Source: Hordeum vulgare subsp. vulgare
Taxonomy: Eukaryota > Streptophyta > Magnoliopsida > Poales > Poaceae
Length of the DNA: 64,000 bases
Assembly: GCF_904849725.1 (NCBI RefSeq)
Contig: NC_058521.1
Location: 560,934,176 to 560,998,175 of the forward strand
Direction: 5' to 3'
The notes beneath the pieces were generated by a model. The model did no database searches. It was not told the origin of the DNA and saw only the letters and a program-made list of their open reading frames with translations. Below, piece by piece: positions 11,501 to 23,289 of this stretch (position 1 is its first letter; each line of letters starts with the position of its first letter). A program made the position numbers and the translations under genes.

Positions 11501-12155
11501 AGTGTGCATACTCCTTCCTAAATAAGACACATCCTTTCTCACATGCATCTATCTTCTCATAGGGCATCTTAAGTACACGAAGTATTTTGTCCGACTGGTA
11601 CAGGTTTGCAGGCATGACATGGCCTTTGGGTAGGAAACATCCAAATAGTGTCATCATCGCGTCGTAGCATTCTCTTCCCAAGTTGAACTGAGCCTTCAGA
11701 GCCATTACTTGTGCAATTGCATCCAGCTGACAGAGCTCAGTGTGCTCATGGAGAGGATGTTTTGAAGACTCCAACATTTCATAAAAGGCCTTTGCAGATT
11801 CCTCCATCTCATCTTCCGAATCCCGAGCATCATCAAAGTCTTGCACCATGTCTTCGACCCTAGTACCATGCTCGTCCGTGCGACGACGGACCACCTCAAC
11901 TCTTGTGTGTTGTATAGACTCACCATGAAATGTCCACACCGTATAATTAGGCTTAAAACCCCTCCTCTGCAGGTGTTTAATCATTACAGCCTTTGTCGTC
12001 TTTTTATAGTTGTCGCATCCAGGACAGGGGCAATAGTTTCTTTCCTAGCCATTTGCGAATGCGTCTTTCACAAATTCCTTTGTTTTTAAAAACCATTCTT
12101 TCGTCATCTCTTTCTGACTAGGGTGACCGGTATACATCCACACACGATCACTCAT
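8518..12155 (-). pseudogene. TNP2-type CACTA transposase of CACTA-B, two internal stops
   Basis: Three exons, 12155-9604, 9530-9410 and 9330-8518, join in frame for 1,162 codons. Domains in order: Transpos_assoc zinc-binding N-terminus (MSDRVWMYTG, then CPCPGC), Transposase_21/Tnp2 catalytic region with ATDGFNPFG and YSMHDLSAYPLFSGW, DUF4218-like region (FPPGFFNPMQHLILHL), DUF4216-like region (FDYKVRSFEKYNINGYLF) and an acidic tail. It would catalyse excision and integration of the element in the nucleus. Two TAG codons interrupt it: codon 37 at 12047-12045, in ANG*ERNYCPCPGC, and 9057-9055, in YWF*PKKTRRTH. Everything else is open, including a 794-codon uninterrupted core from 11984 to 9604. 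Candidate catalytic acidic residues look intact. Confidence 0.9.
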
Positions 12156-12292
12156 CTTGCGTAGCTACTAAAGACAGAAGAACTATATTTATATATAATT
12201 TAGCATTTATATTCATCGGTTAATCAGGTTCGCCATTTTTATTACGTCTAGTCAACCTACACGCTAATAAGTAAAGATAGGTCCTAATCCCA
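12156..12292. other. 5' leader region of CACTA-B TNP2
   Basis: AT-rich sequence upstream (on the minus strand) of the TNP2 start; no clear TATA box was found. Confidence 0.4.
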
Positions 12293-12508
12293 CCCGAGTA
12301 TGTGTAGATTGGGTTCGTTTTCCCATGCTCTGCTCCGGATCCAGCGCAAAATTTCGGCAGCACCTCCCTGCTGTTCTCCTGATACACGTCTCCGCAATAA
12401 ACAGAGAGGATGTGCATCCGGAGAACAACAGGGAGGCACTGACGAAATTCCACATCGGATCCAGAGCACAACATACGGGAAAACAAACCCAATCTACACA
12501 TACTCGGG
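12293..12508. repeat. Inverted repeat with about 100-bp arms
   Basis: CCCGAGTATGTGTAGATTGG at 12293 is matched by its reverse complement ending at 12508, and similarity continues inward (GGATCC, AAATTTCG, CTCCCTGCTGTTCTCC) to a short central loop near 12400. It lies between the TNP2 start and the element's right terminus. It may be a nested foldback element or a structured leader. Confidence 0.85.
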
Positions 12509-12532
12509 CTGTCCATGGATAATGTTGGACAA

Positions 12533-12596
12533 TTCGAAAGGATGGCGGTTATAAATATGCAAAGACATGCATATTTATAGATGTCGCCCTTTCGAA
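12533..12596. repeat. Small hairpin, 64 bp
   Basis: TTCGAAAGG / CCTTTCGAA ends with inner arms ATGGCG...CGCC and TATAAATATGCA / TGCATATTTATA flank a loop of a few bases. It is adjacent to the larger inverted repeat. Confidence 0.8.
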
Positions 12597-12831
12597 CGGG
12601 AGACGCATACTGGTCACGCATACTGATAAATTAATTGAATAACCTAAATCTAGAAAGTTTCATCCGGAAACCGAGCCACAGTAAATGAAGGGGCGGGGAG
12701 GAGATGAAATTTGTACTGACCCACGAATGCAGGGGCGGAGCTCGTACAACGCACGGGCAGGTCTTCGCACAACAGACCTCACAGCGACGAGACAACTATC
12801 ACATGTAAATCCACCCGATCAATACAAATAT
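12597..12831. other. Unrecognised stretch in CACTA-B
   Basis: No gene or repeat seen apart from a short direct repeat CGCATACTG (12602, 12617). Confidence 0.4.
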
Positions 12832-13333
12832 TCCAATTATGTCATTTTAGAGGAAAACAAGCTAAGTATATAATATTCATGAGCTAACCAAGGTTCTTGT
12901 GCCATTTTGAGCTTATTATGGTATTTTGGAGCTAAATGAGCTAATTATGTCATTGTTGGGTTAATTAAAGCAAGGATAATATGAAATAGGAGAAGAAAGA
13001 GGAGGAGGAGGAGAAGAAGAAGAAATCAAGAAGAAGGAGGAGGAGGAGGAGGAGGAGAAGGATAGAAGGTCCTTGGCCTTCTCCTCCTCCTCCTCCTCCT
13101 TCTCCTTCTTCTCTTCTTCTTCTTCTTCTTCTTATTTCTTTTCATTTTGCCTATCTCTTCTCCTCTTCTCCTCTTGTTGGAGCTAAATTACCTAATTATG
13201 TCTTTTTTGAGCTAAATGGGCTAATTATCCCATTTTAGAGGAAAACAAGCTAAGTATATAATATTAATGAGCTAACCAAGGTTCTTATGCCATTTTGAGC
13301 TTATTATGGTATTTTGGAGCTAAATGGACTAAT
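12832..13333. repeat. Fifth copy of the purine/pyrimidine fold-back unit
   Basis: Same linker and GAGGAGAAG tract folding on GGTCCTTGGCC as at 4300-5825, in the same orientation but 7 kb away, on the other side of the genes. Confidence 0.92.
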
Positions 13334-14400
13334 TATGGACATGCACCTACCACGCAAAGTTCGCAGGTCGAGAAGTTGCCCTTTTGGTCCAGAGGACTTT
13401 CCAGGTTACCTATACTACTTTTCAGTTTATATAAAACTTTTCGATATTTTCTACATTTGAGGATGGCAATATTATTTAAGTTGTCATGTTTTGCTCCGGT
13501 ACCAATAAATATAGACGATACATTATTTTGACAAACTTGATTTCAACAAAAGAACATGTGATCTTCTTTGAAGTAGTCTTGAACCTAAGCAATAATGACG
13601 GGCGAATAAACTAACAGAATCTACCACTAAATCTACTAATTAACTAACAGGATCTACCACTAAAACTACTAATTAATTCCAAAAAACTAAATACAAACAT
13701 GTGATCTTCTTTTTTGTCTTCTCCTCCTCCTATTCTTCTTCTTCTTCTTCTTCTCCTCCTCCTCCTCTTCTCCTCTTCTCCTCCTCCTCCTCTTCTTCTT
13801 CTTCCTATTCTTTCTAGTAAGCTAACTAACTAACTAACCTAACTAACCAAGCTAACTAAACCTATCGCTAAACCTAGATAGCACTAAACAGCAAAAAAAT
13901 AACAAAAACAGAATCTACCACTATAACAAAAACAGAATCTACCACTAAGTAACTAAAAAAGAATCTAGCTACCACTAAATACCAAACAATAAAAAATCAA
14001 CTTCTTCTTCTTTTTTCTCTTCTTCTCCTTCTTATTTTTTTCTTATTCTCTTCTTCTCTTCTTCTTCTCTTCTTCTTTACTTCTTCTCCTTCTTATTTTT
14101 TTCTTCTCTTCTTTTATTTTTCTTCTTCTTCTCCTTCTTATTTTTTTCTTCTCCTCTTCTTCTTCTTCTTCTTCTTCTTCTCCTCCTCCTACTCCTCTTC
14201 TTCTTCTTCTCCTCTTCTTGTCCTCCTCCTCCTCCTCTTCTCCTCTTCTCCTCCTAACTAAATATACTAACCTAACTAAAACTACTAACCTAACTAAATC
14301 TACTAACCTAACTAAAACTACTAACCTAACTAAATCTACCACTAAAACTCCTAACAATAACAACTACTAAAACTACTAAAAAATAATAAAACTAGTAAAA
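13334..14400. other. AT-rich segment then pyrimidine (TTC/CTC) tracts and CTAACTAA repeats
   Basis: 13334-13540 abuts the fold-back copy abruptly and could be captured foreign DNA; the frame 13295-13531 is not recognised. 13700-14250 is mainly CTT/CTC microsatellite and 13820-14390 carries CTAACTAAAACTACTAAC repeats. Frames here are low-complexity. Confidence 0.6.
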
Positions 14401-14790
14401 AATAATGCGGGTGGGGGGTGGGGGGTGGGGGTGTGGGGGCTCACCGAGAGGGGCGGCTGTGGAGGGGCCGGGGTGGCGGGGGTGGCGGGGCGGCGTCGGG
14501 GGCGCCAGGTGCAGCGGCGCGACGGTGGTGGGGCAGCGGCAGCGGCAGCGGGGGCGAGGTGGGGAGAGAGAGAGGGCGGCGGCGGGGGCGACAGGGCCGA
14601 CAGGGGCGGCAGTGGGGCGCGACAGGGGCGGCGGCAGGGGCGGCGACGCGACGAGGGCGGCAGCGCGATGGTGGTCCTGGCGGCCGTTACAGAGAGAGGA
14701 GCGCGCGAGGTGGGGAGAGAGAGCAAGGGGTGCGCGGGGATGAGCCGTTACAGAGAGAGAGGGGCGGGGTGGGGGTAAGGAGCCGTTAAC
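14401..14790. other. GC-rich purine-biased tract, likely transcribed leader of CACTA-B
   Basis: G-rich on the plus strand with repeated GGGGCGGC and AGAGAGAG. Several overlapping open frames are compositional. On the minus strand it lies directly downstream of the right subterminal repeats, where transcription should begin. Confidence 0.5.
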
Positions 14791-15136
14791 GGAGTTAGCG
14801 CTTTGTCGTCTGCCGGCGGACGGCAAAGAGTCTAGACTCTTTGCCGTCTGCCTCCGGACTCTTTGCCGTCCGCTAGCAGACGGCAAAGGTCCGACTCCTG
14901 TTTGACCTAGCCACCCCGCGGTCAGGTCGGCCTATCTACATCTTTGCCGTCTGCCTCTGGACTATTTGCCGTCCGCTAGCAGATGGCAAAGAGGTGACAG
15001 ATGGCAAAAAGATTGTATGCCATCAGCCAGTACTGTGCCGTCTGTTTTGCTGAAGCTGACGGCAAAGACAATCTTTGCCATCAGCTAGCAGACGGCAAAG
15101 ACTAGGCAGATGGCAAAATACCGATTTCCAGTAGTG
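14790..15136. repeat. CACTA-B right subterminal repeats and terminus
   Basis: About ten TTTGCCGTC / GACGGCAAAG motifs in palindromic pairs, then the terminus ending CCAGTAGTG at 15136. Confidence 0.93.
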
Positions 15137-15338
15137 AAATGTTATGGCAATACAAAAGACACTAGAAGTAAACATTACATTTAGGTGATGTCCATCTATG
15201 AGAGGAGATTTGGATCCAACAATACCGCCGAATCGAGAAAAGACTAAGGAGGGCAGCAAACCGAACATCACCGTCCACAAGACCCTTTGTGTTCTACTCG
15301 AGATAACATCTACGCATGAACCTAGCTCATGATGCCAC
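15137..15338 (-). mobile_element. Truncated internal region of an Angela-type Copia element
   Basis: Reading leftward from the LTR on the minus strand, GTGGCATCATGAGCTAGG occupies the primer-binding-site position, followed by CATGCGTAGATG, as in Angela/BARE/WIS internal regions. Similarity stops near 15215, where the sequence switches to a second copy of a short LTR segment (GATGTCCATCTATGAGAGG). The rest of the element is missing. Confidence 0.8.
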
Positions 15339-17128
15339 TGTTGGGGAACGTTGCATGGGAAACAAAAAATTTCCTACGCACACGAAGACCTATCATGGTG
15401 ATGTCCATCTACAAGAGGAGATTTGGATCTATGTACCCTTGTAGATCGCACAGCAGGAAGCGTTAAGAAACACGGTTGATGTAGTGGAACGTCTTCACGT
15501 CCCTCGATCAGCCCCACGAACCGTCTCACGATCCGCCCCGATCTAGTGCCGAACGGACGGCACCTCCGCGTTCAGCACACGTACAACTCGACGATGATCT
15601 CGGCCTTCTTGATCCAGCAAGCAAGACGGAGAAGTAGATGAGTTCTCCGGCAGCGTGACGGCGCTCCGGTGGTGGTGACGATCTAATCCGGCAGGGCTCC
15701 ACCCGTGCTCCGCATAAATATGATCTAGAGGAAGAACTATGGTGTCTAGATCTGAGTTGCACGAGGCAAAACCTTGTCTCAGATCAGCCCTAAATTACCA
15801 CTATATATAGGAGGGAGGGGGAGGAGGCTGCCTGGAGGACCAAGTCCCCAAGGGGGCGCCGGCCAAGAGGGGAGTAGGACTCCTACTACAATCTTACTCA
15901 AAATAGGATTGGAAAGTGGAGTCCTTCTCTTCCTTCTCACCTTTTTTTTTCTTTCTTTGGTTTTTCTCTTATGGCGCATAATCCTTATTGGGCTGTCCCA
16001 CCAGCCCACTAAGGGCTGGTGCGCCACCCATAAGTCCTTTGGGCTTCCCCCCCTCCCGGTGAACTTTCGGAACCCATTCGTCACTCCCGGTACATTCCCG
16101 GTAATGCCCGAAAACTTTTCGGTAACCAAATGAAGTCATCCTATATATCAATCTTCGTTTCTGGACCATTCTGGAAACCCTCATGATGTCCGTGATCTCA
16201 TCCGTGACTCCGAACAACATTCGGTAACCACACATATAACTCAACTATACTAAAACATCGCCTAACCTTAAGTGTGCAGACCCTGCGGGTTCGAGAACTA
16301 TGTAGACATGCCCCGAGGTACTCCTCGGTCAATATCCAATAGCAGGACCTGGATGCCCATATTGGATCCTACATATTCTCCAAAGATCTTATCGGTTGAA
16401 CCTCAGTGTCAAGGATTCATATAATCCCGTATGTCATTCCCTTTGTCCGTCGGTATGTTACTTGCCCAAGATTTGATCGTCGGTATCCGCATGCCTATTT
16501 CAATCTCGTTACCAGCAAGTCTCTTTACTCGTTCCGTAATACAAGATCCCGTGACTTACACTTAGTCACATTGCTTGCAAGGCTTGTGTGTGATGTTGTA
16601 TTACCGAGTGGGCTCCGAGATACCTCTCCGTTACATGGAGTGACAAATCCCAGTCTTGATCCATACTAACTCAACGGACACCTTCGGAGATACCTGTAGA
16701 GTACCTTTATAGTCACCCAGTTACGTTGCGACGTTTGATGCACACAAGGTATTCCTCCGGTGCCAGTGAGTTATATGATATCATGGTCATAAGAACAAAT
16801 ACTTGACACGCAGAAAACAATAGCAATAAAATGACACGATCAATATGCTACGTATATAATTTGAGTCTTGTCCATCACATGATTCTCCTAATGATGTGAT
16901 CCCGTTATCAAGTGACAACACTTGCCTATGGCGAGGAAACCTTGACCATCTTTGATCAACTAACTAGTCAACTAGAGGCTCACTAGGGACAGTGCGTTGT
17001 CTATGTATTCACACATGTATTTGAGTTTCCAACCAATACAATTCTAGCATGGATAATAAACGATTATTATGAACAAGGAAATATAATAATAACTAATTTA
17101 TTATTGCCTCTAGGGCATATTTCCAACA
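15339..17128 (-). repeat. Angela-type Copia long terminal repeat, 5' LTR, 1,790 bp
   Basis: On the minus strand it begins TGTTGGAAATATGCCC at 17128 and ends CAACGTTCCCCAACA at 15339, the termini of Triticeae Angela/BARE-family LTRs. Internal sequence follows on the left, so this is the 5' LTR of a minus-strand element whose remainder was lost. It resembles the LTR at 61225-63036 throughout. Frames inside are not genes. Confidence 0.92.
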
Positions 17129-17799
17129 CGAACTTCCATGGGCGTGTTATGCCTGAAGATTGCTGGATCGGGTGGAATTCGGTCGTGCCCATTGGTTCTC
17201 CATTAAGGAGGGAGCGGCGTGAAGCTCTGCTATCTGGTTCCATCAGGAGATATCTTACTCTATGGTAAAGTGAGAGGCGGAGAATGTCATGAAAGCCAAG
17301 ATTGGAGGACTAGTACCGGTGATTATAGCCTACGGTGCTGAGGAATTTGATTGGAGTTTCGGGATTCGTATCGGTGGTATGTAAGTGCGGTTGACATCAC
17401 AAGTGAAGTTCAAGGTCCTACCTTTCAGGATGAAAATCCAAGGTCTGCCTTAATTCGTTGTGCGTGGCAATGGTCTTATTGAATACATTGCTTTGAGAGC
17501 AGGCATTATCTCCACGGTGAAAACCCAAGATTTACGATCCGGCGACGACGGTGCTTGTGCACTGTTTCCTTCTTGGAGGCGTCGTTTTTGGAGTACTTGA
17601 ACATAAGATGTTGTCTTGGTGGTGGTTGTGCTGCTGTTGCAAGTACTGAAACTCTGTAGCGGGACTTTTCTTTTTTAGTTTATTTTTCGTTTTTTGGCTG
17701 TGTGCATCCGTCATGCCATTAGGGCATTGCGTTGTTGCAGAGGCTGAGTGCAATTGGTATCTCCTCGATATTAATATATACTCTTTATCGGAAAAAAAA
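17129..17799 (+). mobile_element. LINE-like non-LTR retroelement, 3' part, A-tail at 17789-17799
   Basis: Ends with GGCTGTGTGCATCC, a GCAGAGGC motif, TTGGTATCTCCTCGATATTA and a run of A, the common 3' end of Triticeae LINE-derived transcripts. It shares the TTCTTGGAGGCGTCG motif with elements at 35170 and 39236. The 5' side is cut at the Angela LTR border. No open frame remains. Confidence 0.65.
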
Positions 17800-18049
17800 T
17801 CATGACTCGGTATGAGACATGTTTCTAACATATATTATTAGTAATCTACCGCAAATTCGCTATGAAGCCCCGGTCATAGGGAGTTCGTGAATAAACTGAA
17901 TGATTATAAATAATTAAGGATTTAAAATACACATCTGACTTCTGTTTCTTTTTTGGTAAAATCTGACTTCCTCAGATATGTGAGATCCCGATCGAACGCA
18001 TGACAATTACTTCTTGCAGCATGACAAGTTTTTTTTTCATAATATACTA
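17800..18049. other. Unrecognised AT-rich sequence
   Basis: No gene or element seen. Confidence 0.4.
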
Positions 18050-18205
18050 CTCCCTCCGTTCCTAAATATATGACCTTTTAAAGATTTCATTACGGACTAC
18101 ATACGGATGCATATAGACATACTTTAGAGTATAGATTCATTCATTTTGCTCCGTGTAGTCCGTAGTGTAATCTTTAAAATGTCTTATATTTAGGAACGGA
18201 GGGAG
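18050..18205. mobile_element. Stowaway MITE, 156 bp
   Basis: Terminal inverted repeats CTCCCTCCGTTCCTAAATAT / ATATTTAGGAACGGAGGGAG, flanked by TA at 18048-18049 and 18206-18207. Confidence 0.95.
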
Positions 18206-18207
18206 TA

Positions 18208-18724
18208 CATGACAATTTTCACTTTATAACATAGCAAATCCTATACGAATTTTATTTGTCTTTCCATGGCAAATTTGGTCTTCAGGTTTTTTGCGTAACA
18301 AATCTGGCGTGAGATTTTCAACATTTCTGACAATTAAAGGTGAAGACCAATGGTGTTTCACAAAGATGTAACGAGAGTAGTTACTTGTAGTCCCCAGATT
18401 TAATTTTGCTGTTCCTACCGCTATCATATGTGACCTTTCCGTTCTTGTTCGAGTTCAACTATGAAAGGTCAAACTAGTATGCATGGCTGTTACTTGTTAC
18501 TTGTTAGACCCGTTAGAGTTGCTCTTTTTGCATATGATGTGTTGACATGCAAGCTAGTCCACCTGAATACCCTTGTCTATTATTTTAAGAAAATCAGAAT
18601 ACAAGCAATCCTATTTTTTACTATGCGCTGCTTACACTATTTTGAGTGTATCTTCAACTAAGACAAAATAGGGGTAGCTAAAAAATATATTACGGGGACC
18701 TGTAAAAATGCTACAATTCGAATT
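18208..18724. other. Low-copy-looking sequence without recognised gene
   Basis: Short frames on both strands (18224-18427 minus, 18461-18661 plus) show no recognisable domain, splice context or composition change; I do not call them genes. Confidence 0.4.
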
Positions 18725-18938
18725 TGAATGAACACACTTCTTTACATATATATAGATAATCAATTAAGATAGTTCTACAGTTTATTTATTACTCAAGTTA
18801 TGTAAAACTAATAATAAAAATACTATAAAAATAAGGAATATCCAATTAGGCTATAAAAAGGAATAGTGTATATCATTATTTAATATTTAATACTAACAAT
18901 AATAGAATAATAAATAAAAATGACAATACTATCAATTA

Positions 18939-19098
18939 CTCCCTCCGTTCCTAAATATAATTAGTCTTTTGAGAGAATCAACTACAAACTACATAAGGAT
19001 GTATACACACATACTTTAAAGTGTAAATTCACTTGTTTTGCTCTGTATTAGTCCGTAGTGAAATCGTTAAAACGACTTATATTTAGGAATGGATGGAG
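18939..19098. mobile_element. Stowaway MITE, present in both duplication copies
   Basis: CTCCCTCCGTTCCTAAATAT / TATTTAGGAATGGATGGAG with TA at 18937-18938 and 19099-19100. The orthologous copy is at 36429-36587, so this insertion is older than the duplication. Confidence 0.93.
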
Positions 19099-19429
19099 TA
19101 CAAACTAATCAAGATATATATAGTATCCTAATATATGCAGTATTATGAGAAGTAACACTATTAACATAAACAACTATATTCCAAAACTATTTGTCAGAAT
19201 ATTATGGTTTCTAATTTACTCTCTGCTTTATTTTATATTAAAGTAGATCAACTCATTAAAGGAAATTTCGGCCATGCTTAGATTAAGGACCATGTTGCAT
19301 TCATATGTAATGTGTACACTTTGTGTATGTTCAATCATATAGGAATTCCACAATAGGAATTCAATAGGAATTGAGGTTGTTGTTATTGTAATAAGTTAAG
19401 ACGGTTCGTTCACTACTGGAAAACGGGCA

Positions 19430-19651
19430 TTTGGCCTGGACCCTTTAGTCCCGGCCTCCATCTGGACCGGGACTAAAGGTCCGGCCACGTCGCCCCAAAA
19501 TCGCAATGCCGCCCACGATGCTTTGGTCCCGGCCCGTAAGGAGCCTTTAGTCCCGGTTTGTGTCTCAAACCGGGGCTAAAGGGCTACGCGGTGTGCAGCC
19601 CGCATGTGCGCCACCTTTAGTCCCGGTTTGTGTCTCAAACCAGGACTAAAG
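19430..19651. repeat. CACTA-C left subterminal palindromes
   Basis: CCTTTAGTCCCGG...CCGGGACTAAAGG at 19440-19477, then 19550-19581 and 19616-19651, the last a TTTAGTCCCGG...GGACTAAAG palindrome beside the TATA box. Confidence 0.9.
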
Positions 19652-19659
19652 TCCTCTGC

Positions 19660-19669
19660 CTATATATAT
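19660..19669 (+). promoter_or_regulatory. TATA box of CACTA-C TNP2 gene
   Basis: CTATATATAT begins 9 bp after the last palindrome. The leader downstream contains the tiny frame ATG AGA TGC CCG AGC CAC GCT TAA (19826-19849), whose core recurs in CACTA-D. The TNP2 start is 300 bp downstream, behind an acceptor-like TTTTAG at about 19931. Confidence 0.7.
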
Positions 19670-19969
19670 TGGCCACAGCCCCCCTCTCCCCTCTTCCTTG
19701 CATTTTTCTTGGATGGAAGAGTGTGGGTGTGTGCTAGCTCTCCATTTTTCTTGGATGCACTAGAGGTGTTTGTTGAAATGTGTGTTAGAGCGATGCCGCT
19801 TCAGTTCACCGAACACAACTACGATATGAGATGCCCGAGCCACGCTTAAACCTCTTCCTCTTTATTTCTACTTATTCTTAAAGGTTAGCAACTATATTTC
19901 CTCGTTTTGACCATGCGGTACTAATTTTTAGGATCGTGATTGTATTTGATATATCGTCGCATAACGCAG

Positions 19970-22900
19970 ATGAGCCATCCATGGATGTACGGTGATCGAC
20001 GCACAGCCGCTTACAGAGAAGGCGTGCATTCTTTTCGAGATGCAGCCGATGCGAACAAGCATGGTGGTGGCTATATGTTTTGTCCATGTGTTGAATGTCG
20101 GAATGAGAAGGATTACACTTCCTCAAGAGTCATTCAGAGCCACCTTCTTTGGTTCGGTTTTATGTCGGGCTATAATGTTTGGACCAAGCACGAAGAAAGA
20201 GGGGTTATGATGGAAGACGACGATGAAGAAGAAGAGAACGATGATGACAACTATCGATCTATGTTCCCTGAGTATGCTGATACCGCAATGGAAGACAATG
20301 AAGAAGAAGATCAGGATGAAGAACGGGAACCAGATGAGCCTGCTGATGACCTTGGCCGGGTCATTTCTGATGCACGGCGAGGTTGCGACACAGAAAAGGA
20401 GAGGTTGCAGTTCGAGCAGATGTTACAGGACCACAACAAATTGTTGTACCCAACTTGTGAAGATGGCCAGAAGAAGCTGGGTAGCACATTGGAATTGCTG
20501 AAGTGGAAGGCACAGACCGGTGTGACTGACTCGTCATTCGAAAAGTTGCTGGTACTGATGAAGAAGATGCTTCCAAGAAAGAACGAATTGCCCGCGAGCA
20601 CGTACGAAGCAAAGAAGCTTGTCTGCCCTCTAGGATTAGACGTGCAGAAGATACATGCATGCCCTAATGACTGCATCCTCTACCGCGGTGAGAAGTACGA
20701 GAATATGGATAAATGCCCGGTATGCACTGCATTGCGGTATAAGATCAGAAAAGATGACCCTGGTGATATTGAGGGCGAGCCACCCAGGAAGAGGGTTCCT
20801 GCCAAGGTGATGTGGTATGCTCCTATAATACCACGGTTGAAACGTCTGTTCAGAAATAAAGATCATGCGAACTTGTTGCGATGGCACATGGAAGATCGTA
20901 TGAAAGACGATAAGTTGAGGCACACCGCTGATGGTCGGCAGTGGAGAAAAATCGAGAGAGATTTCCCGAGATTTGCAGGTGACGCAAGGAACTTATGGTT
21001 TGGTCTGAGTACAAATGGCATGAATCCTTTTGGGGAGCAGAGTTGCAGTCACAACACCTGGCCCGTTACTCTATGTATCTACAACCTTCCTCCTTGGTTG
21101 TGCATGAAGCGTTAGTTCATTATGATGCCAGTGCTTATCCAAGGTCCAAAGCAACCCGGCAACGATATTGATGTGTACCTAAGGCCATTAGTTGATGAAC
21201 TTTTACAGCTGTGGGCCGAACCAGGTATACGTGTGTGGGACGAGCACAAATAAGAGGAATTTGACCTTCGAGCGTTGCTTTTCGTAACCATCAATGATTG
21301 GCCTGCTCTTAGTAACATTTCAGGACAGTCAAACAAGGGATACAATGCATGCACGCACTGTTTGGATCAGACAGAAAGTATATATCTGGACAAATGTAGG
21401 AAGAATGTGTACCCGTACAATTGTCGTTTTCTTCCGCCCAAGCATCCCTTAAAGAAAAAAGGCAAGCATTTCAATGGCATGGCAGAACCAGGGGGGAAGC
21501 CTGTCATCCGTACTGGTGCCGAAGTATTTGATATGGTCAAAGATTTAAAAGTAATCTTTGGAAAGGGTCCTGGCAGCCAACCTGTTCCTAACGGCCCTGA
21601 TAAGCACGTACCCATGTGGAAGAAGAAATCTATATTTTGGGAGCTACCCTACTGGGAAGTCCATGAGGTCCGCTCGGCAATCGACGTGATGCACCTGACG
21701 AAGAATCTCTGCGTGAATATTCTAGGCTTCCTAGACTTGTATGGGAAGTCAAAAGATACACCGGAAGCACGGGAGGACCAGGAACGTCATAAAGGAAGAG
21801 ATGGCATGCATCCAGGGCAGTTTCAAGGGCGTGCCAGCTACGCTCTTAATAAGGAAGAGAAGGAAATCTTCTTTGAAGTCCTTTTCAGTATCAAGGTCCC
21901 GACTGGCTTCCGTCGAATATAAAGGCAATCGTAAATATGAAAGACAAAAAATTCCAAAACCTAAAGTCTCATGACTGCCACGTCCTTATGACGCAATTGC
22001 TTCCGGTTGCACTGAGGGGAATTCCTCAATGCAATTTCTCAGAAGGTAATCGATCGAGAAAGTCTATCAGGGTTACAGATTGATGTGGTCCAATGTCTGG
22101 TCAGCTTTGAGTTGTTGTTCCCGCCATCCTTCTTCAATATAATGACACACCTCCTAGTTCACCTAGTCGAAGAGATTAGAATTCTCGGTCCTGTGTTTCT
22201 ACACAATATGTTCCCCTTCGAGAGGTTCATGGGAGTCTTAAAGAAATATATTCATAACCGTGCTAGGCCAGAAGGAAGCATCTCCAAGGGCTATGGAACA
22301 GAGGAGGTCATTGAGTTTTGTGTGGACTTTCTTCCTGACCTTAAGCCGATTGGTGTTCCTGAATCTCGGTATGAGGGTAGGCTGACAGGAAAAGGCACAC
22401 TAGGAAGGAAAGCAAAAGTATGTACGAACGGGCATTCTTTCTCTCAAGCACACTACACATTTCTACACAATTCCACCGTGGTGGCTCCGTATATCGTGAG
22501 ACACAAGAATATTCTACGCTCCGAAAACCCGGGGAAGGCTGACTCTTGGATTAAAGGGGAACATGAGAAGACTTTCGGCAGTTGGTTGCAGACACATCTC
22601 ATGAATGACGACACCGTTGGAGATCAGCTGTACAGAGGCCACCATCTTCGACTATATGTACTTTCCAAGGGTATGAGATAAATGGGAATACATTTTACAC
22701 AGTTGCCCAAGATAAAAAGAGCACCAACCAAAATAGTGGTGTCCGCTTTGATGCAACAGACGAGAATGGGCACTGTTTGGAAACATATTACGGGTACATA
22801 GAGGAGATATGGGAACTTGACTATGGACCTACTTTTAAGATCCCTTTGTTTCGGTGCAAATGGGTGAAGCTGACAGGAGGCGGGGTAGTTGTAGACCAAA

Positions 22901-23235
22901 AGTACGGCATGACAACAGTGGATCTCAACAATCTTGCATAAATGGACGAACCATTTGTCCTAGCCAATGATGTCGCTCAGGTTTTCTATGTGAAGGACAT
23001 GTCTACAAAAACGAGAAAAAGAAATCAGCAAAAGAAGATATCGTCCGATGAGCCAAAACGCCACATAGTTCTTTCAGGGAAAAGAAACATCATGGGAGTA
23101 GATGACAAGACAGACATGTCAGTAGATTATAATAAGTTTCGTGAAATTCCGCCCTTCAAAGTGAAAACTCACCCAAGCATCCTACTGAATGATGAAGATT
23201 CTCCATGGCCACGACCCAGAAGAAAACAGAAATAA
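19970..23235 (+). pseudogene. TNP2-type transposase pseudogene of CACTA-C
   Basis: The start MSHPWMYGDRR is the Transpos_assoc domain with CPCVEC; an acidic linker follows, then the Tnp2 catalytic region, a DUF4218-like part (FFNIMTHLLVHLVEEI, FPFERFMGVLKKYI), a DUF4216-like part (YYGYIEEIWELDYGP) and the conserved C-terminus (DEPFVLANDVAQVFYVKD). It is broken by TAG at 21113-21115, TAA at 21251-21253, a frameshift near 21911, a deletion/frameshift near 22015-22080, another near 22665-22680 and TAA at about 22939-22941. In addition the expected Asp of the TDGMNPFG motif is Asn (AAT, 21014-21016), whereas CACTA-B has Asp in ATDGFNPFG. It can no longer make an active transposase. Confidence 0.92.
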
Positions 23236-23289
23236 TAGATAGGAATATTGGTGCAATAATGTAATAATGTATTAAACCTTTTATGTAAT

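Larger units (their letters stand above)
3293..15136 (-). mobile_element. CACTA-B: complete CACTA element with target duplication
   Basis: The left end reads CACTACAGGAATCACC from 3293; the right end, read inward on the minus strand from 15136, is CACTACTGGAAATCGG. Both ends are flanked by the same trinucleotide AAA (3290-3292 and 15137-15139), the 3-bp target duplication expected for CACTA insertion. Length is 11,844 bp. Both ends carry repeated TTTGCCGTC / GACGGCAAAG palindromes. It encodes, both on the minus strand, a TNP2 transposase (12155-8518) and a Transposase_24/TNPA-like protein (8391-6053). Both carry stop codons, so this copy is probably not autonomous now. Confidence 0.93.

Noticed and set aside
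12220..12621. 133-residue frame on the minus strand
   Set aside because: It spans the two inverted repeats and is explained by them.
14376..14886. Several overlapping frames of 106-164 residues on both strands
   Set aside because: Extreme G/C bias and simple-sequence translation (Arg/Gly/Pro); no domain, and they overlap subterminal repeats.
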